Origin: Papaver somniferum
Taxonomy: Eukaryota; Streptophyta; Magnoliopsida; Ranunculales; Papaveraceae
Reading direction: 5' to 3'
Length of the DNA stretch: 64,000 nucleotides
NCBI RefSeq assembly: GCF_003573695.1
Contig: NC_039358.1
Span: forward strand, 159,702,920 to 159,766,919
The position numbers and the translations under genes are program-made. Below are positions 23,289 through 34,606 of the stretch, in pieces. The notes beneath the pieces were generated by a model, which was given only the letters and a program-made list of their open reading frames with translations, had not been told where the DNA came from and searched no databases. Numbering within the stretch: the stretch's first letter is position 1; the number at the start of each line of letters is the position of its first letter.

Positions 23289-25299
23289 GGACAAAGGACT
23301 AAGACGAGGAGAGAGAAAGTTCCGAGAAAAGAAAAATGGCGAATTTTTTTTCATAACTTAGATTTTCGATTTCTCCGTCTTTTTTCACTCGAATTCCCTA
23401 ATTTTTTATGCCCGTTATTCCTACTCCACTGATCTACAAGTATGAGGTAGGATTTGTGTTCTCGCTTTGAGTTTGGAGGAGTTTGATTGTGTTCCTCATA
23501 TATACCATGGTTAAAGAAGAATCAAGCTTGGGGTTTGTTGTTTTCCCTCCCCTGATTGCTTCTAATGGCAGTAAAGGTCGGAATCAGGGCCCTAACTCTT
23601 CTGGTGGTGATGATAAGCAGGATTTTCTTGAAGAATCAGAGATGTCAAAAGGGGTTGCTATTGGAAACCCTAAGAATGGAAAATGGAGGTCACTCTTCAA
23701 ACCTAGTGATAAGGAAGTTTCAGAAGGTTTTTCTACTAGAAAATTGTCTAATTTCAAATCTTAATCTGGTAACAATAAGAAGATTATCATATCAGCTACC
23801 AGTTTTGAAGAAGAAATTAAGGTCTGTGAAAATTTTCTTGTCAGCTATTTTGTGGGTGGACGCCCTTCATTCTCTGCCATTGAATCTGTTGTGAAGAAGG
23901 AGTGGAATCCCAAAGGTAAATTTCAAATGACCATTCATGATGGTTCAGTTTTCTTATTTGAATTTGAGCTAGAAGAGGATAGAGCTATTGCCTTAGAACA
24001 TGGTTCTATATTTATTTCAAGTAAAAATTTTGTGATCCGACCACGACATCTTTTTATTGAATAATCAGTTCAAGAAATAAAGAAAATACCTATTTGGATG
24101 AACTTGAGGAAGATCCCTATTCATTTATGGAATGAGAAGGGTATCAGCATGATTTCTAGTGCTTTGGGTACTCCTTTGCTCGCCGATAAACATACATTGG
24201 ATAGAACTATAATGAGCTTTGCGAGGGTCTGTGTTGAAATTGAAGTTGATTTTGATTATTCAGACTTTATTCCAGTTTATTTTGATGGAAAAAAATTCAA
24301 TGTCCTTGTAGAATACTCTTTGAAACCTCCAAGATGTCTCTCTTGTGCTATATTTGGACATTCTAGTAGTAAATGTACTAAGGGTCCAAAGCAATTGATA
24401 GTTGATTATGTTCCTGCATCCCTGTCAACATCTGTTGAGAAAGGGTTAGAGCCTAAAATAGTGGAGCAAATGATAGTTAATTCAATGCCTAAAGTTTCAT
24501 CTACTACCGTTGATCCAAGTGCAAAGATGTGTGCGAATGGTGAGAAGGTTCTTGAACAAGAAAAAGCTCTTGGTGAGTGGATTTCTTATAAAAGAAACAA
24601 AGGCACCGCAAAACAGAAAAATGAAAAGCACTTACAGACTCCTACATCTCCGCTGGTTGTGGAAGTTGCAAGCACCTCGCCTACCGAGCCCACCATCCCC
24701 CGGGTTTTGAATCCCATAACAAGTTTCATTGGTTTAGTGAAGAAGAAGAAGAAGAGGAAGAGGAAGTAGCCACTTCCCAGTTAGCTCAGAAAGATCCAAA
24801 AGCAAGCACTACAAAGTCGTCATTGCACAAGCCAATTGTAGGTATTGGTATGAAGTTGAGTATAAAGTCTAAAGGTACAGGTATGTTTCCAAATGGTTCT
24901 CTTTCAAGTTTAAAAAAGAAAAAACCTCCTAAATCTAAACTTTCTAACAAGGTTTCTGCAGATAAGCTAGTGGAGTTTGGATCTTCTTGGGGATTAGAAT
25001 TTCCACCTTTGAAAACTAACCGTGAAGAGATGTTTAGCGATTTTGGAAAAAAAACACGATGATCTATTTGTGGAAGATGTTGATAGGTCTTAATTGTCTT
25101 TAGGCAGTGGTCCTCATTGCAGTTTGCAAGTTGCTCTTTGTTTGTTAGGTTTCACAAGTTGTGTCTTTTGTTGACACTCTTTGTTCTCTTAGAATTTTAT
25201 TTGTACTCTTTGTGGGCTTTTCGCTCTTGGTTGTTGTATTCTCCCGCACACGACTTGTGTGCATTTTAATCTATTCTCTTTGATCGATCAAAACAAATA
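23289..25299 (+). mobile_element. ORF1-only half LINE (non-autonomous)
   Basis: A 2.0 kb retroposon is bounded by 17-base direct repeats AAAATCCACCTCAACAA (23272-23288 and 25300-25316). It has a leader of about 215 bases, a decayed ORF1 and about 240 bases of 3' untranslated sequence ending in an A-rich tail (CAAAACAAATA). No endonuclease or reverse-transcriptase sequence lies between ORF1 and the 3' end, so ORF2 is missing, yet both ends are present. This resembles half-LINE derivatives that move using another LINE's enzymes. Confidence 0.8.
23506..25063 (+). pseudogene. LINE ORF1 (DUF4283 and CCHC knuckle), decayed
   Basis: This encodes the RNA-binding ORF1 protein of plant L1-like LINEs, which coats the element's RNA. 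Its blocks are: a low-complexity N-terminus (23506-23761); a DUF4283-like RNA-binding fold (about 23800-24061) with FLVSYFVGGRPSF and RAIALEHGSIF; then KIPIHLWNEKGI; and a zinc knuckle CLSCAIFGHSSSKC (about 24338-24379). A lysine-rich tail follows. Stops interrupt the frame at 23762 and 24062. A frameshift in the GAA/GAG-rich tract near 24750-24765 moves the last part (KASTTKSSLHK... to 25063) into another frame. ATG at 23506 is chosen because translation from it has the composition of ORF1 N-termini. ATG at 23483 is in the same frame. Confidence 0.8.
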
Positions 25300-25370
25300 A
25301 AAATCCACCTCAACAATGTATTTCTCTTTTTTAAAACGCATAACTATCGTAGTAGAAACTAACTATCATA

Positions 25371-25726
25371 CTATATCCGTCCCAAAATAGATGAGCTAGT
25401 TGTAGTTTGCACAATTCTTAAGACAAAGAGGAAAGAGGAGCATGTTTAAGTATTTTTTTATAATTATACCCTTATGAATAATAACTAGTAAAATTTAGAA
25501 ATGATTGATCTCTTAAACTATACCCCGGTTTTTCGTAAACTTTATACCGCTGAAAAGCATTTTAAAACACCTGTGTAACGAATATAAATATGATTATGAA
25601 ATTATACATATTTCTTATAGCAACAATAATCAATTAAAAGGGTAGTTTTAGATTAGTGAGATAGCTCATCTATTTATGAGACAAAATTTAAAATCAACCA
25701 GCTCATCTAATTTGGGATGAAGGGAG
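25371..25726. mobile_element. Stowaway-like MITE, copy 3
   Basis: It is flanked by TA (25369-25370, 25727-25728). The ends read CTATATCCGTCCCAAAATAG and CTAATTTGGGATGAAGGGAG, an imperfect terminal inverted repeat. The interior contains the family phrases (GCACAATTCTTAAG..., TTTTAAAACACCTG) in inverse orientation to copies 1 and 2 in part. It is non-coding. Confidence 0.8.
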
Positions 25727-25729
25727 TAA

Positions 25730-27095
25730 TAGTCTGATATGGGGTTCACAGTTTTGTTCTCTACTTACAGAGAACTCAACTGTGAGGAGTGGCTTTTGGC
25801 TACACTTTTGGCTCGTGCAAAGAGGCTCTGAACCTCCACAAGAGCCAAGCTAAGCCTCAGCAAATGTTGGGATTCCCAGGTTTTGGAAACACAACTACAT
25901 ACTTTCGATTAGTTACTCGTCTTGTTTCCCACTTAATGCAAACTTTTACACCATCGAATCTTGTGACATCAGCGGTCTACTAGGTAGTGCGATGGTATGG
26001 CCACCAATAATTCATAAAGAGCCTTCGTAAAAGGTACCACGTTCTTCTAAACAACATTTCGGGTTTCCTCACATCCCACGAGCTTCGCGTGATATGCAGC
26101 AAGGTAGCAAACTAGTACTGTTATGGTTGAATTTCAGGTTTACCTGGAAATTTGATGTTTGTAGTTTAATGTATAACTACTATTCAATTTTCTTAAATTT
26201 CCCACGCAAAGGAGCATTTTGTGTAGTCAAAAAAGAAAGAAAAATCACGTGTTTACGGATGGAACAAATTTGATTACGCTATCGAACCAGATGGCAGCTT
26301 TAATGGAGGATTGGTTTTGTGAATAAACGTGATACACATGGACACATGCTGCCGGATAGACAATGCAGTTGCAAAATTTTGTTGGGATGTGGCGAATTAA
26401 GATGGTCATATCATCTATGCCAGAGAAAAAAAGAATTTGTAACTCATGTAATCCTTTAACGATTGATGAGAAATATAGACGGAGGAAATTTCAATCCATG
26501 GACCAAACAAAATGTTCACCAGCCATAAGTATGGTTTACGTGGCTGGCCAGACTAATCTCACTGACTTAATAATAATAATAGATCTTAATTCAATGCTAC
26601 AAAATCCCACGAGCTTAAACGTCATATTAGTTCATCATTTGATTTGTTTTATTGACATTTTAAACAAAGACCACATTCTATAACAGAATTTATTGATATT
26701 TTAAACAAAAACAAGATTGTAAGGTGAAATTGGGTCAATTGCCCAAATATTTTTAAAATATGATTCTAATGTCCGACTAAATATTAGTATGGGTGAAATG
26801 GTCACCAAAAAAATAGCAAGAATGAATCTGAAATCATCCTGACTTAAACTTAAAAAATAACGAGGGTGAAATTGGATGCATCCCGATATAAATTAAAAAT
26901 AAGAAAAAGTATTTGAAAATGGGGAGGATGAAACTGTTTACATCCTGGCTATTTTTACATTCTCGTTCATTTAAACAGTATTAAATTTTATATGTCTTTT
27001 TCACTCAGAAATTATCGTTATTGGGTTAAATGATCAATTTTGTGGATTTTTTTTCTATATCGGAGAAAAAGTAACAAAATCACGATATCTTAATT
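25730..27095. other. No recognisable gene
   Basis: Short frames (25789-25983, 26363-26683) have no recognisable domain. The phrase GGGTGAAAT/GGATGAAACTG with GCATCC/ACATCC recurs at 26790-26950, hinting at an old dispersed repeat. Confidence 0.35.
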
Positions 27096-27099
27096 TACT

Positions 27100-27545
27100 T
27101 AGAGCAAGTCTTATGGTGGAAGAGTTTCATCTTCCATCTTCCACGCCACCTCAGCATTCAGAATTGTGGATGGAAGTGCTAGTGTACTGGTGGAATAGTG
27201 AAAACGCTATTCTTAATAGCACAAAAAAAAACGCTATTAAAAAACGCTATTAAGAATAGTACTCAGTGCTATTAAGAATAGCGTTTTTTTCTCAACCGTT
27301 AGATTTCAACAACTCATTTTAAATCTATGGATAAAAAAAAAAACGTTATTCTTAATAGCACTGAGTGCTATTAAGGATAACGTTTTTTCTGTGCTATTCT
27401 TAATAGCGTTTCTTGTCTTCTACTGCGCTATTCTGATTAGCGTTTCCATGGATTCCATGGACCCTTCCATCAATTCAGAGAATCCTGCTTGGATTTTCTG
27501 TGGAAGACCCTGACTTGGATGCCACTAGACTTGACATTCCATAAT
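27100..27545. mobile_element. Hairpin-rich MITE-like element
   Basis: The interior carries repeated copies of AACGCTATTCTTAATAGC in both orientations. Arms 27201-27222 and 27266-27287 are perfect 22-base inverted complements. Arms 27341-27360 and 27366-27385 pair with one mismatch over a 5-base loop. Two further variants lie at 27391-27410 and 27425-27443. The ends CAAGTCTTATGG and (reverse) CAAGTCTAGTGG form a weak terminal inverted repeat. I could not fix the target duplication, so the boundaries are approximate. Confidence 0.6.
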
Positions 27546-27886
27546 TTTTACACACTTGGAATATGTTGGATTATATCATAAGACTTTTTCTTAGTATATA
27601 AAAAAGATAAAAAGATCAACGTGGCCCTCTTACGTTTTCGGTCGTCAAAAGAAAATCTCTATATGGCAGAGCTACTTATAACTAAGAAGACGACAAAATA
27701 ACCGGCCATTAACTAAACATTACAGGCACGCAAGATTTTGTTTGAGGTGCTGTGTGGCTTAGTGGCTCCCCACTTTGGTTTGTTTTTGATGTGTATGATT
27801 TTCTTTTGCATAAAAAATTGATTGATCGAGCGGAATTCTTTCTACTGCCCGATCGATAATAATAATAAAAAAAATTCTTAAGAAAC

Positions 27887-28417
27887 TTGAACACTGCTGT
27901 CACGGTGGGGAAGGTCGACTGAAAAAAAACGAAACACCCTTATAGCATAACGCGTTATACATCATTTTTTTTTGTTGTTGTAACTTTATTTTTAAGGCAT
28001 AATGTGTTATGCATTTTTTGTGGTGGTTTGCATAATGAATATGCATTCAATTTTCGAAAATTGTGCCTAAAATGATCAACACTTCCGAATTTTTCGTAAA
28101 AACTCTAAATTTGATATTGTGTGTAGATCTCTTTAAAATCTCTCCAACAAGATAAAATTTGAAAAACTCCAAGACACGGATTTTTAGATATGTTATACAT
28201 TCTAGTTTGCTTGCCAATTATACCTCTGAAAAAATATGATACACGAGGAGTTATAATAGTTGGACTAAAAGTGAGGGGCATTTTCGGTTTTTTAGTAGTA
28301 ACCATTTCCAAGCTTTTTATCGCACATTTGCGTTAGGCTTCATTTTACAAAAAACAAAAATGGCCATAAAAGGGACTCCCCCTTCAGACCCTCCGGTCGG
28401 TCGTCCCCAAAAAATAT
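27887..28417. repeat. GGTCGGCC-ended repeat family, copy 1
   Basis: It begins near GAACACTGCTGTCACGGTGGG and ends near CCTCCGGTCGGTCG. It shares a long interior (GTGGTTTGCATAATG, AATTGTGCCTAAAATGA, ATTTTTCGTAAAAACTCTAA) with copies at 34845-35570 and 42548-43572. Here it is flanked by a perfect 12-base direct repeat TTCTTAAGAAAC (27875-27886, 28418-28429). It has no coding capacity. The superfamily is unknown to me. Inverted GGCCGACCG/CGGTCGGCC ends suggest a DNA transposon derivative. Confidence 0.65.
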
Positions 28418-28716
28418 TTCTTAAGAAACGAGATCAATTCAAAATCAAATTCTCATACCTTCTTTATATTTGGAGTTTTACCAAAAAGAAACAGATAAAT
28501 TCTGGTGAATAAAATCGATTATGAACCGAAAACTTACTAGTTTCAAATGATTTTTCATATTTAAGACTGAATCATCTGATTTCAGTTCATGTCCAGGTGA
28601 TCAAGTGCCTGTCAACAGTTTTGCTCTGCCATATTCCACTACAAGGGGCAAGGAATCAACTCTGACTAGGAACTGTTGTATCCGCTATCTCGGTGATAGT
28701 CAAAATTAGAACTTGT

Positions 28717-29296
28717 TGTTGGGATGACATATTATAAACAATAAAATCAGCCCAGCTGGTTGGGCCTGTGGGATATTTTGATAAATATTTCCTGGTTTTG
28801 AATTTCAAAACCTATTCCGGTTTCCAGAAATTTCTATCGATGTGTTTCTTCCCATAGGGTTTCTTTCCAAGAGATACCATTAATGGATGCCTTTTGAAAG
28901 CGTCTGCTGGAGATGAAAAGACATCTCCAAAAGGCATGAATTCCTCTTTAAATAGCGAAGGCCTTCTCCCATATCAACACATCAAAAAGTTCTCTTTCTC
29001 TCTAAGCATCATCAGATTCTATTACCGTGTGTTCTTGGTTGGGTCAATGGAGTACAACCCTTGAATTAAACAACGTTGTTAGGGCTTCATTGTATCCTGA
29101 AAGTAATATTTCGCTGACCGATTGTACTCGCCAATTATTTGGGAAGGGTCGAAATAATTGTTGAAAAGAATCGTAAGGCCTTGAAGCTTAATGATACAAC
29201 ATTCTTTTCGTTCTTTGTTTTCCTCCTCTGGAACCCTGTAATCCAACAAGGACTATTTGGGAAAGTTGTGCTCAATATTGTCATGCCATATCAACA
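28717..29296 (+). mobile_element. Possible small solo LTR (copia-like)
   Basis: The segment runs from TGTTGGGATGACATAT to ATGCCATATCAACA, so the ends read TGTTG...CAACA as in many Ty1/copia LTRs. A TATA-like TTTAAATAG lies near 28950, followed by a CT-rich leader. I see no matching 5-base target duplication on the two sides, so boundaries or identity may be wrong. Confidence 0.4.
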
Positions 29297-29384
29297 ATAT
29301 ATGTGAATAACATTAATACTTAAAAGGCCTAGAAAATTAATGGTTCAACATGAAGTTAGAAACTATCAGGAAAACATCGATATC

Positions 29385-29790
29385 CTTTTTTTTTTGGCAA
29401 ACTCACGAAGAGATTTTATTAATCAGAAAGAAAATGAAAAACAGAAAAAAGGAGGACATAAAGCCAAACTACTAGAAGAAGCAAAGAAGAGAATAAAATA
29501 AATGATGAAAAAACCATTAACAAAACTTATAGGTAGGCAGAACATCTTTGTCCGCCTCCATTACATTTAAAAAAAAAATCGGAGCCGTTGTTCCCCCAGT
29601 TGTGAGCGTTGGATTTATCCCCCCATTTAGCTAGCAAATCAGCACAAGCATTCCCTTCTCTGTATATATGAGAACCTAAACTGAACCCTTTCGAGAAAGT
29701 GTAAGCAATTCTCCCACTGAATCTTGAATCTCCATGGAACTAACCTAGACAAGATGATGTTCATAGAGTCATATTCAAACCAAATACGCC
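29385..29790 (-). mobile_element. LINE 3' fragment with RNase H tail
   Basis: On the minus strand the sequence encodes VWFEYDSMNIILSRLVPWRF, then HIYREGNACADLLAKWGDKS. This is the end of the RNase H-like domain of plant LINE ORF2, with the ...EGNACAD.LA..G signature. One frameshift lies between the blocks. A 3' tail follows leftwards and ends in a poly-A tract (seen as T10 at about 29388-29397 on the + strand). It is 5'-truncated. Confidence 0.7.
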
Positions 29791-29857
29791 TGATATTATA
29801 TTCTTGCAAAAGGAATTTACACCAAATACGCCTGATATCCTCTTGGAAATTTATGTA

Positions 29858-32715
29858 TTGTTCTTATGTATTAGAGCATTGCTCGGTTGAACCCACCAAG
29901 CGTTGGTATGTCAAGTTTGGTTGTCATATTTTAGTGAAGCAAAACCCATTTAAAGAGTCGCTTGATTATTTACTAGAGTCAACTTCGTATAGGTTAGCTA
30001 GAAAGTTACTAGGATATGAGACTTACAAGTATTACATGAATACTTGAAGAATGTGAAGAAGTAAAGAGCTACAACAACGACATCATCCTTCCACCTGAGG
30101 ATATTAATATTTGACTTGAACTGTTTCATTCCTAACGTATCTTTCAAGTCGTGCATATTGAAAACATAACTGCGAAGCGGTGAATGATTATACTCTAGTT
30201 AGACATAGTATTAAGGAATTACAATACGAAGTATAACGTCTATCTTTTGAACTTCGTATATAAGACATCGACATAATCGTATGAATGCTATTGTGATGTG
30301 TGTATCGGTATGAGTGAAGATTTCGTCCTAGGAAACAATATTTTACATTCGTTTCAAGGAAGTACAATTCATAAACTTGTTTTATGAATCGAAAGGGAAA
30401 TCGCTAGGCTTATTGGTAGTGTTATTCATTGCAAATCTTTGGATTACCAATATGTGTGTTTAGTATAACCGCTCATAACTTGTTTATGTATCTTGGTAAA
30501 ACTATTTACAATGCCCGAATTTTGTATTGGTATGACTTTTATTAGTGAAACCGATCCTAAGTAATCACCTGAGATGGTATGATCGATATTTGTACTTGGT
30601 GTGACCATTCCTAGTCATTGGGTAACCGATCCTAGAACTTGGTTGGGACTAATCACAAGATGTGTAATCGTTCCTTGTAGTAGGTTAACAAGTTTTAGGA
30701 ATTGGTGTGACCGATCCTATAACTTGTGCAACCGATCACAAGTAAGTACCATAAATAAGTGGTAACCGATCCTGGTACTTAGTTAACAATGTTTTGAAAA
30801 CTAATGTGACCGATCCTAGTAGCCACTTAGAGGTAGAACCGAAACTTTTTTTGGTAGAACCGTTAAACCCATGAATGGTGATTGAATGTTTTTGATCAAT
30901 CACATAGTTCTTGGAAATCAGATGAACCAATTCTAAACTCGTTGGAACTTGGAAGTGTGGCAAATCGGTTCCAAGATTGTAAATATGAAAAAGTATTTAC
31001 AAAGTAAAGATGTCGACATACTTTGAACACGTGCAGTAATTCTTACCTTTTATTGTTCAAAGATATTCCTTAATAACTAAAGGAGAATCCCGGGTCGAAA
31101 TAAATTGAGAATCTTTTAATTAAGGTTTTTAGTTTTTACATGCTTTTAATTTCCAGCAATTAAAATGCATATCTTTAGAAAATAAAAATTAGTAATGTGC
31201 ATTTACTAATTGGAGATTTTCTATTGAGATTTCGGTCAATATTTGGACAAAGTATTTTCTATTGGAATTATAAAAACCGAATTTGGAAATATATTGCATA
31301 TCTTGAGAATATTTTCGGTTTTGGAAATTCCTTGGTGTCCAAACTTCCTTAGTATATAAATTGAAGTTTGCATTTCGAGCAAACTAATTCTCTGAGCCAG
31401 CAAAACTACCTAGTTGTGTTGTCACTGGTAGAGCCGTCTATTCGGAGAGGAAAGTACCCTAATTAAGCGAAATCTCTTACGACCGCTCGTTTTAAATACT
31501 TCTTTGGGATTGGGAAGCTCCACGAGTACCGTTGGTGGGAAACTAGATAATTGCAGTTTATTATTAGTTTTCGATTGATTTGATTGACTAACAGTTGTTG
31601 AACTTTGATTGCACCTAGTTTGTTTATGCTTGAGAATCTTTTCTTCTGATATAAGATTCACTCAAACTAGATCGAAGTTTTGACGGTGATCTTTAGACTG
31701 TTTGTAGATCTAAAGACGTCTTGTGATAATCCATTGTTAACAGACTCCGTGTGTGTGATTGATCACAAGAGATTCAAGTTGATTGCTTGCATGTGTTTAT
31801 TGAAGATCTAAGAAGATTTGAAGACAAAGAAGATTGCTTGTTTGAGTTCATAATCTTTGGTGTGCACAAAACTTGATCGGCTGGGGATCCAACTATAATC
31901 GGTTTATCTTTGTGATAATCTTGATTGGTTAGTTGAGTAGATCGACATCAATATATTGTCTTTGTGACTAAGAGTATTGATTGCAAAATCTAGACCCAAC
32001 TACTTTGGTAGTTGTATTTTAGATAGATCTAAGAACCTGACAAAGGAGTTTATTGGGATAAACGGAAGAGCCTTTTGCCAAACTCATATCACTTGTTTGA
32101 AAAGAGTTGTTACCGAACAGATTTGTTGTTCCTTTACTGTTTGGAATACGAACCAAAGGAATTGTTCCAAGTGCGTGACTTATTGCAAGTTGGAGGCGCA
32201 TGGATACAAACGGAACTAGGTGAACTATAGGTTTAGTTGTTTGGTCTCAACTATACGAAGTTGGTTTAGATTTTGTATAGCGGCTTAATCCTGAGAATAT
32301 TCAATTCTGGACAAGGTCCCGGGGTTTTTATGCATTTGCGGTTTCCTCATTAACAAAATCTTGCTGTGTCTTTTACTTTTCTATTTCCGCAATTATAATT
32401 GTTTTTATTATAATTAGAAGTAAAATACACAAACGTTAATTCCTAATTACTTGATAGCAATCCTATTGTGTTTGATTAAGTCCGAACCCATTATCAAGTA
32501 ATCGTTGTTGTATTGTCTCGATCTTGTATCCATAGTCAATCACACAAGTTATCTTGTTGTCGTATTGTCTCGGTCTTGTATCCATAGACGATCATACGAA
32601 GTGTGAACCGATTAGTTGTATTGTCTCGACTGAGTACATAGACAATCACTTTCTGATAAATGACTTATAGGTGGAAAAATTTAGATTGAGGTATATTTGA
32701 GTACCCTCGTCTTTT
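29858..32715 (+). mobile_element. SIRE/Maximus-like copia solo LTR (about 2.8 kb)
   Basis: The left end region contains AGAGCATTGCTCGGTTGAAC and TGTCAAGTTTGGTTGTCATA. The right part contains GACAAGGTCCCGGGGTTTTT then GCATTTGCGGTTTCCTC, and it ends in a TGAGTACCCTCGTCTTTTT stretch. From memory these are hallmarks of LTRs in the SIRE/Maximus lineage of Ty1/copia elements. A TATATAA box is at 31353-31359. No gag or pol lies inside. No second LTR was found in the window, so it is a solo LTR or a truncated end. Exact ends and target duplication were not resolved. Confidence 0.65.
30545..30830 (+). repeat. Irregular ACCGATCC repeat inside the copia LTR
   Basis: The motif (T)(A/G)ACCGATCCTA/GATCACA occurs at least six times at uneven spacing, each followed by AACTTG- or GTACTTG-like words. 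It lies upstream of the TATA box, in the U3 part of the LTR, where tandem enhancer-like repeats are common. Confidence 0.7.
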
Positions 32716-32819
32716 TATTCTGGTTTAGAAGATCTTATCATTATTTATACTTTTTGTTATGTTTTCTTCATCGATGTATTCAAAATATATATAAAACTTT
32801 ACAAAACAAATTAATGATT

Positions 32820-33494
32820 TTTTTTTGTTCTTCAAATAAAAAGAAAGAAAAAAGACTGAGAAAATAGAAAAAATAAAAGCTTATCGACATATCCCCTTCT
32901 CAAAAACTTAGAAAAAACCTATCGTCTTCTTCATCCTTTGCTCAGATCTAGTCTTTTTGGGGCTAGATCTGAGCAAAGATTGTTTGTTTTTTAGAAGTCA
33001 TTTCCTTGTTTTTAATAAATTTATTCGCTATTAGAGCGATTCTTTTCTTCACTATTAGGGCGATTCTTTTATTCGCTATTAGGGCGATTTTATCTGCACT
33101 TTGATAGTGTTTCTTTCTATAGTTTTGTTCGTGATTGGTTTTTTTGGATACAAGTACATCGACGATTTGATGGGGACAAGATCAAGTTCTTCTTCAACAT
33201 AATAATAGATCTAGGGTTTCTGGGCTTCTCGCACATGAGTTTTTGGGAAAATCATTCCCCTCTTATAGGAGTATCTCTTTTCAGAAAAGAAAAAAAAATC
33301 AATCAAAATGGTCGAATTATGATTTCGAATACCATTCCTTCTCAAATCTTTACATACAAGATTTGGGTGCTACCGATGTGGATCGCTCTTTCTCTTCGCG
33401 ATTTATTTGTGTTTTGCATGTTTTATTGTATTTTTTTCATGTTTATGATGTACTTGTTTTTCTTTAAAACCTATCATGTAAACGTTTCTTAAAT
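32820..33494 (+). other. Possible short retroposon or LINE leader/tail
   Basis: A 15-base perfect inverted repeat TTTGCTCAGATCTAG/CTAGATCTGAGCAAA lies at about 32938-32979. Three copies of a roughly 28-base phrase with CGCTATTAGGGCGATT follow at 33027-33090. The frames at 33235-33492 match nothing I know. The segment ends in an A-rich tail (TTTTAAAAAAAA at 33521-33532). It could be a LINE 5' leader joined to a 3' end. Confidence 0.35.
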
Positions 33495-33807
33495 GGAATG
33501 AAATACTAATGGGTTAATTATTTTAAAAAAAATATATCAACACAAATACAGTCCCCTACTGGCCTCGAGAAGCGGGGCAGGGGTCATCTTCCCCTTTAAA
33601 GGCCTTGACAAAATAAACTCTCACGTTGAACGGTGATGAAACCCTCGAGAAGCGGAATAAAATACTAATGGGTTAATTATTTTAAAAAAAAATTATCAAC
33701 ACAAATACAGCCCCCTACTAGCCTCGAGAAGCGGGACATGGGTCATCTGCCCCCCTTAAAGGCCTTGACAAAATAAGCTCTCACGTTGAACGGTGATGAA
33801 ACCCTCG
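33495..33807 (+). repeat. Tandem duplication, two units of about 159 bases
   Basis: Unit 1 (33495-33653) and unit 2 (33654-33807) share GGAAT.AAATACTAATGGG, the A-run, AACACAAATACAG, CCTCGAGAAGCGGG and TCACGTTGAACGGTGATGAA. Differences are a few substitutions. Confidence 0.85.
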
Positions 33808-33879
33808 CTTCCTATTGGTCGAAATATGCATTTTCTAATGTAGAAGGTATGGTGAGGACACTTGGTATAACTCTATTGG

Positions 33880-34190
33880 TTGGAATTTTTAAAATTGAGT
33901 TACACTTTGTTTACATCAAGTACTTAACTGCTCGTTGGTATCGGTGTCCACAAAAAAGTAGATAGACAACACTTCTGTCAGAGTTTTAACCTAAATAATT
34001 TTGTTACACCGTGTTTACACCAATATTTAACTGTACGTTAGTAACACCGTTTCGGGTAGACAATACTTCCGTCAAACCTTTGGCTATTATTTCCTAATCT
34101 ATGTTTAAAACAAATTTCTAACATTTGGACTATTATTTCCTAATCTCTTTTTAAAACGGATTCCTAATCTATCTTTATACGAATCTTTGG
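33880..34190. repeat. Degenerate tandem repeat (two units of about 100 bases) plus short repeats
   Basis: GTTACACTTTGTTTACATCA...GACAACACTTCTGTCA is followed by a diverged second copy GTTACACCGTGTTTACACCA...GACAATACTTCCGTCA. TTTGG.CTATTATTTCCTAATCT recurs twice at 34078-34145. Confidence 0.6.
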
Positions 34191-34283
34191 CTTGTTTTGT
34201 ATTGTATGAACTGCTGCTTGATTTGGTGTAGTGTACAACAACGGGACTCAATAAAATTCCTTCTTAGGAAACCATACAATATA

Positions 34284-34606
34284 CCCCTCCGTCCCACATT
34301 AGTTGAGCCAATTGATTTTAGATTTTGTCCCACAAATAGATGAGCTATTTCACTAATTTAGGGGATATTTCTAAAACCACCCTTTTAATTGATTATTGTT
34401 TACGTAGGTGTTTTAAAATGATTTTCAACGATATAAAGTTTACGAAAAACCGTGGTATAGTTTAAGAGATAAATTATTTCGAAGTTTTACACGTTATTAT
34501 GTATAAGGGCATACTTGTAAAAAACATTTAAACATACTCGCCTTCTTTCCTTGCCTTAATAATTGTGCAAACTACAAATGGCTCAACTAATTTGGGACGG
34601 AGGGAG
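34284..34606. mobile_element. Stowaway-like MITE, copy 4 (best preserved)
   Basis: The ends CCCCTCCGTCCCACATTAGT and CTAATTTGGGACGGAGGGAG are near-perfect inverted repeats. TA flanks both sides (34282-34283, 34607-34608). It shares its interior with copies 1-3 and has no coding capacity. Confidence 0.9.
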
